From Flavihumibacter solisilvae (GTDB taxonomy: Bacteria > Bacteroidota > Bacteroidia > Chitinophagales > Chitinophagaceae), in assembly GCF_000814475.1 (NCBI RefSeq), contig NZ_JSVC01000007.1:62001-126000 (forward strand): a stretch of 64,000 nucleotides of DNA, written 5' to 3'. Positions 8,194-16,898 of this stretch are shown piece after piece. Numbering within the stretch: position 1 is the first letter of the stretch; each line of letters opens with the position of its first letter. Below the pieces are notes generated by a model. It searched no databases. It was not told the origin of the DNA and saw only the letters and a program-made list of their open reading frames with translations. Made by a program: the position numbers and the translations under genes.

Positions 8194-10602
8194 ATGTTAC
8201 GTAATTACTTCAAAATTGCCTGGCGCAACCTGGCGAACCATCGCTTTTATTCACTGGTAAATATTTTTGGCCTCTCTTCAGGTATTGCCTTTACCCTCCT
8301 TATCGCTGCCTTCGTTTGGAGTGAGCTGCAGGTCAATAAGCGGCTTAAAAATGCAGGGGATCAATACATCATTCAAAGCAAGTGGAAAGATCCCAACCAG
8401 GGGCTGGAACTGACAACATTCGGACCGCTTGCGAAAGAGCTGAAGGAACAATATCCGAACCTGGTAGCGGAATATTGCAGGTGGGATGGCATTACTTCCG
8501 TTGTGAGTCATGGTGAAAAAAGCTTTCGGGAAGGGATACAGATCGTGGACAGTACCATGTTAACAATGTATGGTTTTGAATTGCTGCAGGGAAACATTCA
8601 AACGGCGCTAAATGCTCCCTTCACTGCGGTGATTACGGAGGACAGGGCAAAAAGGTATTTCGGGCGGACAGATGTTGCTGGTGAAACATTGACAATTGAA
8701 AGTTTTTCGGGAACTAGGCATGATTTCCTTGTCACCGGCGTAATGAAGAAACCATACCGGAATTCTGTTACGTGGCTTACGGATGAAAATGACAACCAGG
8801 TATATGTAAGTACGAGCAACCTGGATTATTTCAGCAGGAACATGAATTGGGGTAATGCATATATCGTAGGTTACCTTCAATTACAGCCGGGTGTAACAGC
8901 CAGGCAAATGGAAGGACCCATGCTATCCATTATACGGCAACAGGCACCACAGGCAATTGAAATGGGAATGAAACCTTTTGTCGTGCCATTAAAGGAATAT
9001 TATCTTGGCGCCGACAATGGGTTAATCCGGAAAATGCTCCTGGTTCTTTCAGGGATAGCTTTTTTTATCCTGTTAATGGCCATAGTGAATTTTATTAACC
9101 TTGCAGTCAGTCGTTCAGCAGGAAGAATGAAAGAAGTGGGAATGCGAAAGGTGTTGGGAGGGATGAAAAAACAGCTGGTTATCCAGTTCCTGGTTGAGTC
9201 GACATTAATTGTTTGTTTAGCGATGGTGATTGCAATGGTTCTGTACGTTGTTGCCGCCGATTTTTTTGCCCAGGTGCTGGGAAAGCCTTTGCCCCACCTG
9301 CATGACTTTCCGTTATATTTTATTTTATATCCCTTGGTGCTGGCCTTATTACTGGGCATCGCAGCAGGCATTTACCCCGCATTTATATTATCCGCTCTTC
9401 GCTCGGTGGAAACACTGAAAGGGAAGTTGTCGTCAGTAAAAGATAATATCCTGTTGAGAAAGACCCTGGTTGTTTTCCAGTTCAGCATTGCTACGGTGGT
9501 GCTTGTCAGTTCCCTGGTTATAACAAACCAGGTCGCACTTTTCTTCAGGAAGGACCTCGGGTATAACAAGGATTTTATCATTACAGCCCAACTGCCACGC
9601 AGCTGGAATAAATCCGGGATTAATAAGGTGGAAAACATTCGCCGGCAATTTACGCGGTTACCGGAGGTAAGGGAGGCCACTGTTTCATTTGAAATTACGA
9701 ATGGACAAAGTTCCGGTTCTGTTGCTATTTACAGGTCAGGTGCCGATTCCACTTCTGCAGTATCGAGCCAGTTGCTGATGTCAGATGAATATTTTGCCGG
9801 AACATATGGAATTCCGATGCTCGCAGGTGAGTTCTTCAGTCGTCCTGGTTATTTCACTGATTCATCCCGGATTGTGATCAATGAATCACAGGCAAGGGCG
9901 CTGGGCTGGAAACGTGCAGAAGACGCACTGGGCGGCCAGGTTATGTTTGTTGGTGGAGGAGGATTTCCTTCGACCATTGCCGGGGTTACAAAAGACTTCC
10001 ATTTTGGCTCACTGCATAAGGTCATTCCTCCGGTAACTTTTGTCCACGTTGGTGTCACAAATACTTATCGTATGCTTTCTGTGAAGATGAAAGCGGGAAA
10101 TACAGGTGAGGCCATCAGCGCACTGGAGAAAAAATGGTCAGCCTTGTTGCCCGGTGTTCCCTTCGAATACAAATTTCTTGATGAATCCATTCGCATGATG
10201 TACCGGACAGAACTACAGTTGAAAAAGGCTGCCTATACTGCCACGATCCTGGCGATAATAATTGTGTTGCTTGGGGTATTAGGACTGGTATCACTCAACA
10301 TCCAGAAGCGTACCCGTGAAATCGGTATCAGGAAAGTGCTCGGTGCTTCCGTAGAATCCATCATCCTGCTGTTTATAAGGGAGTTTGTACCGGTAATGTT
10401 AATCGCCGCGGCTATTGCCTGCCCGTCAGCTTATATGCTTATGGACAAATGGCTGGATGATTTTGTATATCGCATAAATATAGACGTTACCCCATTTGTT
10501 TTGTCGGTCGCTATGTTGTGTGCCCTGACCGCCATACTTATCCTGTTTCAAACATTCAAAGCTGCAATCACAAGCCCGGCGAGGAGTCTGAAAACTGAAT
10601 AA
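8194..10602 (+). CDS. MacB/FtsX-type ABC transporter permease, without an adjacent ATPase
   Basis: This 802-residue inner-membrane permease has a duplicated MacB_PCD plus FtsX layout. There is an N-terminal membrane helix (about residues 20-42) with the MLRNYFKIAWRNLxxHRFYSLVNIxGL start typical of Bacteroidota paralogues, a periplasmic domain to about 280, an FtsX block of three helices (about 280-395), a helix near 425-447, a second periplasmic domain, and a final FtsX block (about 680-790) with the KRTREIGIRKVLGAS signature. Such proteins usually work with an ATPase supplied elsewhere in these genomes. They move or mechanically transmit to lipids, peptides or drugs, and the substrate is unknown. 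It is preceded by the hairpin-rich region. Confidence 0.9.
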   Translation: MLRNYFKIAWRNLANHRFYSLVNIFGLSSGIAFTLLIAAFVWSELQVNKRLKNAGDQYIIQSKWKDPNQGLELTTFGPLAKELKEQYPNLVAEYCRWDGITSVVSHGEKSFREGIQIVDSTMLTMYGFELLQGNIQTALNAPFTAVITEDRAKRYFGRTDVAGETLTIESFSGTRHDFLVTGVMKKPYRNSVTWLTDENDNQVYVSTSNLDYFSRNMNWGNAYIVGYLQLQPGVTARQMEGPMLSIIRQQAPQAIEMGMKPFVVPLKEYYLGADNGLIRKMLLVLSGIAFFILLMAIVNFINLAVSRSAGRMKEVGMRKVLGGMKKQLVIQFLVESTLIVCLAMVIAMVLYVVAADFFAQVLGKPLPHLHDFPLYFILYPLVLALLLGIAAGIYPAFILSALRSVETLKGKLSSVKDNILLRKTLVVFQFSIATVVLVSSLVITNQVALFFRKDLGYNKDFIITAQLPRSWNKSGINKVENIRRQFTRLPEVREATVSFEITNGQSSGSVAIYRSGADSTSAVSSQLLMSDEYFAGTYGIPMLAGEFFSRPGYFTDSSRIVINESQARALGWKRAEDALGGQVMFVGGGGFPSTIAGVTKDFHFGSLHKVIPPVTFVHVGVTNTYRMLSVKMKAGNTGEAISALEKKWSALLPGVPFEYKFLDESIRMMYRTELQLKKAAYTATILAIIIVLLGVLGLVSLNIQKRTREIGIRKVLGASVESIILLFIREFVPVMLIAAAIACPSAYMLMDKWLDDFVYRINIDVTPFVLSVAMLCALTAILILFQTFKAAITSPARSLKTE

Positions 10603-10607
10603 TTCAG
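10595..10607. repeat. 13-bp palindrome spanning two convergent stop codons
   Basis: CTGAA-TAA-TTCAG: the central TAA is the stop of the permease gene, and the TCA at 10604-10606 is the minus-strand stop of the small gene that follows. Similar palindromes occur at 13034-13046 and 56348-56360. Confidence 0.5.
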
Positions 10608-10861
10608 CAGGCGTTCAGATCCCACCCATGATGTTCGAGGGCGGCTTTAAGTTCAAGGATGAATTGTTCTCTTGAACTGCTTGCCGGATCGGCTGGTGTA
10701 TGAAGGGAGTGTGCCCAGATCGTTCTGCTGCTGAAATAACGGACAAAAAGTTCGGATGGTGACGAAATGATCACGCCACCGGGGATGTCACCTTCAATAA
10801 TGATGTTGACTTCCTGGCCCATGTGATTGAAGCTAATCTCTTCGTGTTTGCGATCGTTCAT
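10604..10861 (-). CDS. Small hypothetical protein (85 aa)
   Basis: I do not recognise this family. The protein is soluble with no signal peptide: a beta-rich N-terminal half (EISFNHMGQEVNIIIEGDIPGGVIIS), a central aromatic FVRYFSSRTIWAHSLH segment and a C-terminal amphipathic helix REQFILELKAALEHHGW. The codon pattern is like its neighbours, the gene fills the space between two plus-strand genes without overlap, and a TACCTTTA sequence (10888 to 10881 on the minus strand) resembles a -7 element before its ATG. It is probably a real, lineage-specific gene; its function is unknown. Confidence 0.6.
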   Translation of the reverse strand: MNDRKHEEISFNHMGQEVNIIIEGDIPGGVIISSPSELFVRYFSSRTIWAHSLHTPADPASSSREQFILELKAALEHHGWDLNAC

Positions 10862-10961
10862 GCGGCTGATTTAATCTCTTTAAAGGTAGTAACGCTCAGC
10901 CATTTTTTATTGGTTAACTTCTTGTCAAATGCATTAAATTTCTAAATACAATTCAGCTGTT

Positions 10962-13034
10962 ATGAAATATTTCCTGTCTGTCATGCTTCTTGTCTGTGGC
11001 GTGCAGCTCTTTGCACAGAAGAATGCTTCCATTTCTTTTGAACAGTGGATAAGCCTTAAAGGAGTAGGTTCCCCGCAGATTTCTCCTGATGGTAAAACGA
11101 TCATATATACTGTAGGTACGACTGACTGGGCAAACAACAGCTATGATTCAGAGATCTGGATGGTCAGGAATGGTGAACCGGCAGTTCAGCTAACGCGGAC
11201 GGCAAAGGGTAGCAGTATGGCCGCACGATTTACCCCTGATAACAGGTTTGTAAGTTTTCTTGCAGACCGGGGAGATAAGACGCAGTTGTATATTATCCCT
11301 GTCAATGGGGGAGAGGCTTTCCAGGTTACCAAAGATGACGAAGGCATCGGCAGTTATGAGTGGAATAATGATGGCACACAGGTAGTCTATACCAGGCAGG
11401 AACTGGAAAGTAAACTTGAAAAAACTACTAAAGAAAGGTTTGGGGCTTTTTCAGTCGATGGAGAAGAGTACAGGCTATCCCATCTTTGGATCCTCAATTT
11501 CAACCTTGACTCTGTGTTGCTTGCGGGGCAACTTCCCTGTTACCCGAAACCTGATTCAGCTGCGAAAGACAGTTCGAAGGCCAGGTTGTATGAATGTTAT
11601 AAACTCCCTGTGGCAAAGAAACTAACCGAAGGAAATTTCACGGTGAATGGATTTGCCTGGAGCCCGGATGGAAAGAAAATTCTTTTCAATAGCCAGCGAA
11701 ACCCTATGATCCTGTCCGGTTCTTCATCTGACATTGTAGTGATTGATGTGAAGACAAAAAAAACCGACACGCTTGTAAAGAACCCGACAGGTGATTTTTT
11801 TGGTCGCTGGAATACGGATGGAACTGCCTTTACGTATAGCAGTGCAGTGAATGATTCAGTGAGCAATTATTATAAAAACAACAGGTTATTTATTTATGAA
11901 CTGTCTACGCGCAGCAGTCGGGAGATCGCAACTGATATTGATGAGAACAAATACGTTGCCGACTGGAACCGTCAGGGCTTGTTTGTGACAGCGCTTGAAA
12001 AAACGAAACAGAAATTATATTCCGTTGACCCGAAGACCGGCAGAGTGAAAATAGTCAACATGCCGTATGATCTTATCGGATCGGTTGCTTTTAGCCGCAA
12101 TACGGACCGGGTAGTTGTTTCGGCCCGCAACTATTCCGGGCTTAATGAGATCTACGAGGGAACGATGAACCAGCCGCTGAAGAAAGTAACAAATAACAGT
12201 GCCCAGATTGCGGGCTGGAATACACCGCTTAATGAAGTGATTGAATGGAAAAGTTCCGATGGCTCATCAATAGAAGGTGTGTTGTCGAAACCAAAAAATT
12301 TCACCGCGGGAAAGAGATACCCCTTGCTGGTTGTGATACATGGTGGTCCGACCGGCATCGATATTCCTGATCCGGCTACCGGTTATGTTTACCCCCTGAT
12401 TCAATGGGTTGAAAAGGGCGCATTGGTGCTCCGCGTAAATTACAGGGGCAGCGCTGGTTACGGGGAAAAGTTCAGGTCACTGAATGTCCGCAATCTTGGT
12501 GTCGGTGATATGTGGGACGTTGTCAGCGGCGTAGAATACCTTGATAAACAAGGCATGATAGATACTGCAAGAATGGGCGTGATGGGTTGGAGCCAGGGCG
12601 GATATATTTCTGCATTCCTTGCGACAAATACCACTATGTTCAAGGCTATTTCGGTAGGAGCAGGCATAAGCAATTGGGTGACTTATTACGTAAACACTGA
12701 CATCACGCCATTTACGCGTCAATACCTGCAGGCCACGCCCTGGAATGATATGGAGATTTACCTGAAGACCTCACCGATGACAAATATCAATAAAGCCTCC
12801 ACACCCACATTGATCCAGCACGGTGAATTTGATAAGCGTGTTCCGATCCCGAATGCATATGAATTGTACAGGGGGCTGCAGGACCGGAACGTTCCGAGTA
12901 AGCTGATTGTTTATAAAGGTTTTGGTCACGGCATCAATAAGCCGAAAGAAAGGCTGGCGGCTATCTGGCACAATTGGCAGTGGTTTAACAAGTATGTATT
13001 TAATGACAAGGATGAGAGCATGCCATTGGAGTAG
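10962..13034 (+). CDS. S9-family prolyl oligopeptidase-type peptidase
   Basis: This exported serine peptidase of 690 residues has a signal peptide (about residues 1-19, ending LFAQ). The N-terminal part is a WD40/TolB-like beta propeller (about 30-430) with repeated SPDGKxIxF units. The C-terminal alpha/beta hydrolase domain has HGGPTG, the nucleophile motif GWSQGGY (Ser near 544), an Asp in GEFDKRVP (near 623) and the catalytic His in GFGHGIN (near 656). The family cleaves short peptides, acting as a dipeptidyl- or acylaminoacyl-peptidase; exact specificity cannot be read. It is monocistronic, with a promoter-like TTG and TAAATTTC upstream (10910-10942), and converges on the next gene. Confidence 0.93.
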   Translation: MKYFLSVMLLVCGVQLFAQKNASISFEQWISLKGVGSPQISPDGKTIIYTVGTTDWANNSYDSEIWMVRNGEPAVQLTRTAKGSSMAARFTPDNRFVSFLADRGDKTQLYIIPVNGGEAFQVTKDDEGIGSYEWNNDGTQVVYTRQELESKLEKTTKERFGAFSVDGEEYRLSHLWILNFNLDSVLLAGQLPCYPKPDSAAKDSSKARLYECYKLPVAKKLTEGNFTVNGFAWSPDGKKILFNSQRNPMILSGSSSDIVVIDVKTKKTDTLVKNPTGDFFGRWNTDGTAFTYSSAVNDSVSNYYKNNRLFIYELSTRSSREIATDIDENKYVADWNRQGLFVTALEKTKQKLYSVDPKTGRVKIVNMPYDLIGSVAFSRNTDRVVVSARNYSGLNEIYEGTMNQPLKKVTNNSAQIAGWNTPLNEVIEWKSSDGSSIEGVLSKPKNFTAGKRYPLLVVIHGGPTGIDIPDPATGYVYPLIQWVEKGALVLRVNYRGSAGYGEKFRSLNVRNLGVGDMWDVVSGVEYLDKQGMIDTARMGVMGWSQGGYISAFLATNTTMFKAISVGAGISNWVTYYVNTDITPFTRQYLQATPWNDMEIYLKTSPMTNINKASTPTLIQHGEFDKRVPIPNAYELYRGLQDRNVPSKLIVYKGFGHGINKPKERLAAIWHNWQWFNKYVFNDKDESMPLE

Positions 13035-13046
13035 GATGACTCATCC
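13034..13046. repeat. 13-bp palindrome at convergent gene ends
   Basis: GGATGA-C-TCATCC lies between the S9 peptidase stop (TAG, 13032-13034) and the minus-strand stop of the next gene (TCA, 13041-13043). It could act as a compact bidirectional hairpin. Confidence 0.5.
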
Positions 13047-13469
13047 CTTATTGAAGAAGATTCCGGCAAGTACGAGGATCAGGCCCTGTACAAAGGGAAG
13101 AGGAAATGAATTCCGGTTCAGGTGATCATGGAACAGGACATCGTTCCGCTCCACAATAGGGAAACTCACGATCAGTGCCAGGATCAGTAACAGGTAGAAA
13201 ACAGATGAGAAAAGGATCAGGCGATAGAAGAACACATCGATCAGTTTAGACTGGAATTTTCTTTGGTGCTGAATGGTGTAAACGAAGGCCGAAGCCATTA
13301 AAGTAAGCACAGGGCTGAGATAGCTGATGAGCCACTGCCATGCTGAAGTGCGATCTACATTGTTCCTGCTGAAAAGCATCAATACAAAGATCAGTAATAC
13401 AATACCCGATGCAACAAACCACAACATACTGATCTTTTTTTGCCCGTCGTATTTGCTGATGGTCTGCAT
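13041..13469 (-). CDS. Uncharacterised four-helix membrane protein (142 aa)
   Basis: I do not recognise a named family. The protein has a short charged N-terminus (MQTISKYDGQKKIS), then four hydrophobic segments at about residues 15-34, 45-65, 82-103 and 122-139. The loops are short, with basic residues between helices 2 and 3 (QHQRKFQSK). It follows the carboxypeptidase-regulatory-domain protein by six bases on the same strand, so the two are very likely co-expressed and may form a membrane pair. Its function is unknown. Confidence 0.7.
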   Translation of the reverse strand: MQTISKYDGQKKISMLWFVASGIVLLIFVLMLFSRNNVDRTSAWQWLISYLSPVLTLMASAFVYTIQHQRKFQSKLIDVFFYRLILFSSVFYLLLILALIVSFPIVERNDVLFHDHLNRNSFPLPFVQGLILVLAGIFFNKG

Positions 13470-13475
13470 ACTATA

Positions 13476-14468
13476 TTATTTGATGACAGTACTGATTTTT
13501 GATCTTTCGAAATGTTCTTTCCCGTTTATTGATCCTGGTTGAAGAAAGGCCGCCTCACTACCGGCTTCTTTCCTGTATTGGTATACCAGCAATGTTATGC
13601 GATGCCCGGCAGTAAACGGAATGTTGCGGATTGCCATTGGTAAGGAAAGGTATCCGCCACTGAACCACTGCCTGGCCTGTTCAGCACTGATACGCTGGCC
13701 GGAAGTCTGCAGGTCAGCAGGCGTTACAAGGAAGACAAGCACCCGGTAATACCCGATTGGTGCAGAAAATAATGCCTTGATATAATTCCATGGGCTGTTC
13801 AATTCGCTGTTGACCTGGGCGCTCCAGCGGTTAGCATTGGAGAGCGAATAGCCCTGGTCGTCAGTTTGTTCCATCCTTGTGACCAACGCGAAACCCTCAT
13901 TTACATGGTAGTAACGCTTTTCATCATACCCGAAAGTGGAGAGCCCCTGGCTCAGCAGCCGGTCAGCCCCGCCAAGGTTTTGGGACCGGGCAAAATATGC
14001 CAATGGCAGGTCATATGAAGCTGATGGTGACGGAAAGGGTATCGGAAAAACATCGATAGCTTTTTCTTTTGTAACAATTTGGTTTTTATCTGTTACCGCC
14101 CATCGGCTGATCACCTGTAATCCTTCATGGGAGATATAGTTTTCTTTAGCCTTTAAACTGACGGATTTGAAGCCGCCTGCTGTAATGATCACTGTTTCGT
14201 TTGAATCGGCCGGAAGGCTGAACCGGCCATTTTCGTCAGTAATCGTTGCGATCTTTTTTTCCTTCAGATACACAGAAATGTTCCGTAACGGAATGCCATT
14301 ATCGTCACTGACTGATCCGTCAATGCGTTTTTTAGAAGCTGGTAAGGTGTCAGTGAAAATAACACGGGAAATCGACGTGGAATCCTGTGAATAGCTCTTA
14401 AGGGTACAGCAAAAAAGGAACGCTACAGTAACTGAAAGAAATGAAACTGCATTGTCGCATTTATGCAT
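13476..14468 (-). CDS. Exported protein with carboxypeptidase-like regulatory domain
   Basis: This 330-residue exported protein has a signal peptide (about residues 1-27, ending KSYSQ). A CarboxypepD_reg-like beta-sandwich covers about residues 48-110 (IDGSVSDDNGIPLRNISVYLKE, then ITDENGRFSLPA), the same fold as the N-terminus of SusC proteins. The C-terminal two-thirds has no family I can name and holds a WSAQVNSELNSPWNYIKALF stretch and predicted beta strands. It sits between the YpfJ-type peptidase (13 bases upstream) and the four-helix membrane protein (six bases downstream) on the same strand, so a three-gene operon is likely. Its role at the envelope is inferred. Confidence 0.7.
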   Translation of the reverse strand: MHKCDNAVSFLSVTVAFLFCCTLKSYSQDSTSISRVIFTDTLPASKKRIDGSVSDDNGIPLRNISVYLKEKKIATITDENGRFSLPADSNETVIITAGGFKSVSLKAKENYISHEGLQVISRWAVTDKNQIVTKEKAIDVFPIPFPSPSASYDLPLAYFARSQNLGGADRLLSQGLSTFGYDEKRYYHVNEGFALVTRMEQTDDQGYSLSNANRWSAQVNSELNSPWNYIKALFSAPIGYYRVLVFLVTPADLQTSGQRISAEQARQWFSGGYLSLPMAIRNIPFTAGHRITLLVYQYRKEAGSEAAFLQPGSINGKEHFERSKISTVIK

Positions 14469-14480
14469 AGTGGCAGGCTT

Positions 14481-15320
14481 TTACCGTAAGCTCGGGTCGT
14501 TAAAGGTATCGCCCTGTTTGAGGTCGCCGGTCTGATATCCTTTAGTGAACCAGTATTTTCTTTGCTCGGATGTACCGTGGGTAAATGATTCAGGGACGGA
14601 ATAGCCCTGTGCTTCTTTCTGCAGACGATCATCTCCTATAGCTTCTGCCGCATTGAGGGCTTCCTCAATATCGTCGGGGTCCAGAAGTTTCTTATTACCC
14701 GTATAGTGGGCCCACATACCCGCCAGGAAATCTGCCTGCAGTTCCAGCATCACAGATAGCCTGTTATAGTCTTCCTGGTTTACGCGCTGGCGCATCTCAG
14801 CCATTTTCTGGGTGGTGCCCATGAGTGTCTGGATATGGTGGCCAACTTCATGAGCCACAACATAAGCCATGGCAAAATCACCAGGTGCTCCGAAGCGGTC
14901 CCTCAACTCATTGTAAAATGAAAGATCTATGTATAATTTCTGATCACCGGGGCAATAGAAAGGGCCGGTTGCAGAGCTCGCAGAACCACAGCCCGACTGT
15001 GTTCCACCACTGAAAAAAACTAGTGTCGGTTCCTGGTAGTCAGCGCCGAGCTTCGAGAAATAGTCATTCCAGACATCTTCCGTTTCCGCAAGCACGACAC
15101 GAACGAACTTTGCAAGAGTATCTTCTGCCGCCTTTTCTTCCTGCGTCATTGGAGTACTTTGTCCCTGGGGTATGGGGAGTTGTGAGGTGTCGCCACCGCC
15201 AAGAAAAAAATTGAGCAACAGAACGATTACGCCAACGATCCCTCCCCCAACAGCGATTGGTCCGCCCATTCCGCGTCTGTCTTCAACATTCCCGCTTTCC
15301 CTTCTTCCTGTCCACCGCAT
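14481..15320 (-). CDS. YpfJ-type neutral zinc metallopeptidase
   Basis: This membrane-anchored protein of 279 residues belongs to the Zn_peptidase (PF04228, YpfJ) family. The N-terminus MRWTGRRESGNVEDRRG and the following Gly-rich transmembrane segment (about residues 22-42) are the family's signature start. The zinc motif HEVGHHIQ is near residue 156, preceded by CGSASSATGPFYCP and a DLSFYNELR segment. The C-terminal region has the SVPESFTHGTSEQR motif. Its physiological substrate is unknown. It is divergent from the CsbD gene and heads a probable three-gene minus-strand operon. Confidence 0.93.
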   Translation of the reverse strand: MRWTGRRESGNVEDRRGMGGPIAVGGGIVGVIVLLLNFFLGGGDTSQLPIPQGQSTPMTQEEKAAEDTLAKFVRVVLAETEDVWNDYFSKLGADYQEPTLVFFSGGTQSGCGSASSATGPFYCPGDQKLYIDLSFYNELRDRFGAPGDFAMAYVVAHEVGHHIQTLMGTTQKMAEMRQRVNQEDYNRLSVMLELQADFLAGMWAHYTGNKKLLDPDDIEEALNAAEAIGDDRLQKEAQGYSVPESFTHGTSEQRKYWFTKGYQTGDLKQGDTFNDPSLR

Positions 15321-15404
15321 ATGATTGTTTTTATTAAAGTTATGGCATGCTTTTTTTACCCCTGCACTGTGCAGAGATATTTTTTTAATTAAAAATTATA
15401 TACC

Positions 15405-15596
15405 ATGGAATCCTGGAAACAAAAACTCGAAGGCAACTGGAATGTGCTTAAAGGGAAAGTAAAGCAGCAATATGCACAGATGACAGATGATGACCTGGTT
15501 TATCAGAAGGGAAAGGAAGATGAACTCGTTGGCCGCATTCAGAAAGCCGCAGGAAAATCAAAGGAAGAGATCATCAAGTGGATTGATAACCTTTAA
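15405..15596 (+). CDS. CsbD-family stress protein
   Basis: This small soluble protein of 63 residues matches the CsbD family: W-x-KLEGNWNVLKGKVKQQYAQMTDDDL near the N-terminus, then KGKEDELVGRIQKAAGKSKEE and a final IIKWIDNL helix. CsbD-like proteins are strongly induced in general stress in many bacteria, but their molecular role is unknown. It is followed after nine bases by a second small gene on the same strand, then by the Ku-LigD module, so this may be a stress-response neighbourhood. Confidence 0.92.
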   Translation: MESWKQKLEGNWNVLKGKVKQQYAQMTDDDLVYQKGKEDELVGRIQKAAGKSKEEIIKWIDNL

Positions 15597-15605
15597 AACT
15601 TTTTT

Positions 15606-15878
15606 ATGGTAAATAAAAAAGATCCTGGTAAAGACAGGAAGAAATCAGAAGAAGAAAAAGATCCGCTGGAACAGATTAACTATCCACCCGAAGAGGATAT
15701 CATGAATCCTGCTTCGGGTGCGACCAGGGTTCCCCCGGAAACTGGTAATCCTGACCGTGTAAATCCCGGGGATTCCCTTGATGTTCCCGGGAGCGAACTG
15801 GATGATAATATGGAAGATATCGGGGAAGAGGATGAGGAAAACAACTACTACAGTCTCGGTGGCGATAAAGATGACTGA
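15606..15878 (+). CDS. Small acidic, probably disordered protein (90 aa)
   Basis: I do not recognise a named family. The sequence is very hydrophilic: a Lys/Glu-rich N-terminus (KKDPGKDRKKSEEEKDP), a Pro/Gly/Asn-rich middle with TRVPPETGNPDRVNPGDS, and an Asp/Glu-rich C-terminus (ELDDNMEDIGEEDEENN). It has no hydrophobic core, signal or membrane segment, so it is probably intrinsically disordered. It starts nine bases after CsbD and would be co-transcribed. A stress-protectant role is a guess from composition and context. Confidence 0.7.
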   Translation: MVNKKDPGKDRKKSEEEKDPLEQINYPPEEDIMNPASGATRVPPETGNPDRVNPGDSLDVPGSELDDNMEDIGEEDEENNYYSLGGDKDD

Positions 15879-15911
15879 ACCCCTTCGCTGCCTGAGGATT
15901 TTATTCTGCGG

Positions 15912-15937
15912 GAAAAAAAATACCCACTTTCGGGTAT
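15912..15937 (-). terminator. Minus-strand terminator-like hairpin upstream of ku
   Basis: ATACCC (15920-15925), loop ACTTTC and GGGTAT (15932-15937) form a perfect 6-bp stem. Read on the minus strand it is followed by eight T, the pattern of a rho-independent terminator. No minus-strand gene ends here, so it may end a short antisense or intergenic RNA that starts near the ku gene; it could also be a bidirectional terminator for the gene ending at 15878. Confidence 0.5.
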
Positions 15938-15969
15938 CCTGGACCGCCGGTAAATTGAAAATTAACATC

Positions 15970-15998
15970 TTGAGGGTGACACTCGTGGTGTAATTTTG
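15970..15998 (+). promoter_or_regulatory. Candidate promoter for ku-ligD
   Basis: TTG (15970-15972), an 18-base spacer and TAATTTTG (15991-15998) fit the Bacteroidota TTTG/TAnnTTTG promoter pattern. The predicted start near 16005 gives a leader of roughly 105 bases before ku. A 35-codon frame (ATG 16000) fills this leader and stops two bases before the ku ATG; I do not call it as a gene. Confidence 0.5.
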
Positions 15999-16109
15999 AA
16001 TGACAATCCCGATGCCTTTATCAAAGCCGTGGCCATGCACCGGTTTTGGGAAACAGAAAGAAGAATCGTACCGGCATAACAATATTGTTTCATTTTTTAA
16101 TGATTAGCA

Positions 16110-16898
16110 ATGAAAGCCATCTGGACAGGTTCCCTCGGATTTGGATTGGTCAATATCCCGGTCAAGTTGTATAGTGCTGTTGAAGACAGCAGTCTCGACC
16201 TCGACATGCTCGACAAGAGCGACCATGCAAACATCAAGTACAAAAGAGTGAATGAAAAGACAGGGAAAGAAGTTCCCTGGGAAAATATCGTGCGCGGATA
16301 CCTGCTCGACGATAAATATGTTGTGCTCGATAAGGCGGATTTTGACAAAGCTGCACCGGAAAAGACCAAGCATATAGAGATAACCCAGTTTGTAGATGTA
16401 TCAGAAATTGACAGCAATCTCTTTGAACTGCCGTATTATCTCGAACCGGACAAATCCGGTGACCGTGCATATGTATTGTTGCGTGAAGCACTGGAGAAAA
16501 CCAACAAGGCCGGCATTGGCCTCTTTGTTATGCATAACAGGGAGCACCTGTGTATCATCAGGGCTACTTCAGAAGTAATTGTATTGAACAGGATCCGCTT
16601 TGCAGAAGAAATCCGTTCAACAAAAGACCTGAAGGTTCCTGCCGAGAAAAGTAAACCGGCTGAAGTCAAGATGGCTGTAAGTCTAATCAATCAACTGACG
16701 AAACCATTCAAGATCGATCAGTTCAAAGATGATTACACAGAGAAGTTAATGAAGGTAATAAAGGCAAAATCGAAGGGCAAGTCTGTCGCAGTTCCCCAGT
16801 TGAAGGTGGTGCATTCGAAGACAAAGGATCTCATGGAACAGCTGAAGGCAAGTTTGTCGCCTTCGAAGTCAGCTTCGGGCAGGCGTAGAGCATCATGA
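16110..16898 (+). CDS. ku: Ku protein, non-homologous end joining
   Basis: Bacterial Ku is a homodimer that encircles broken DNA ends and recruits LigD. This 262-residue protein has the characteristic N-terminus MKAIWTGSLGFGLVNIPVKLYSAVED, the YKRVNEKTGKEVPW segment, KGYxLDDKYVVLDKADF-like region and the EFVDVSEID-like strand. The C-terminus is a basic Lys/Ser/Arg-rich tail, as in many bacterial Ku proteins that use it to contact LigD or DNA. It overlaps ligD by 4 bases (ATGA), so the pair is translationally coupled. Confidence 0.97.
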   Translation: MKAIWTGSLGFGLVNIPVKLYSAVEDSSLDLDMLDKSDHANIKYKRVNEKTGKEVPWENIVRGYLLDDKYVVLDKADFDKAAPEKTKHIEITQFVDVSEIDSNLFELPYYLEPDKSGDRAYVLLREALEKTNKAGIGLFVMHNREHLCIIRATSEVIVLNRIRFAEEIRSTKDLKVPAEKSKPAEVKMAVSLINQLTKPFKIDQFKDDYTEKLMKVIKAKSKGKSVAVPQLKVVHSKTKDLMEQLKASLSPSKSASGRRRAS

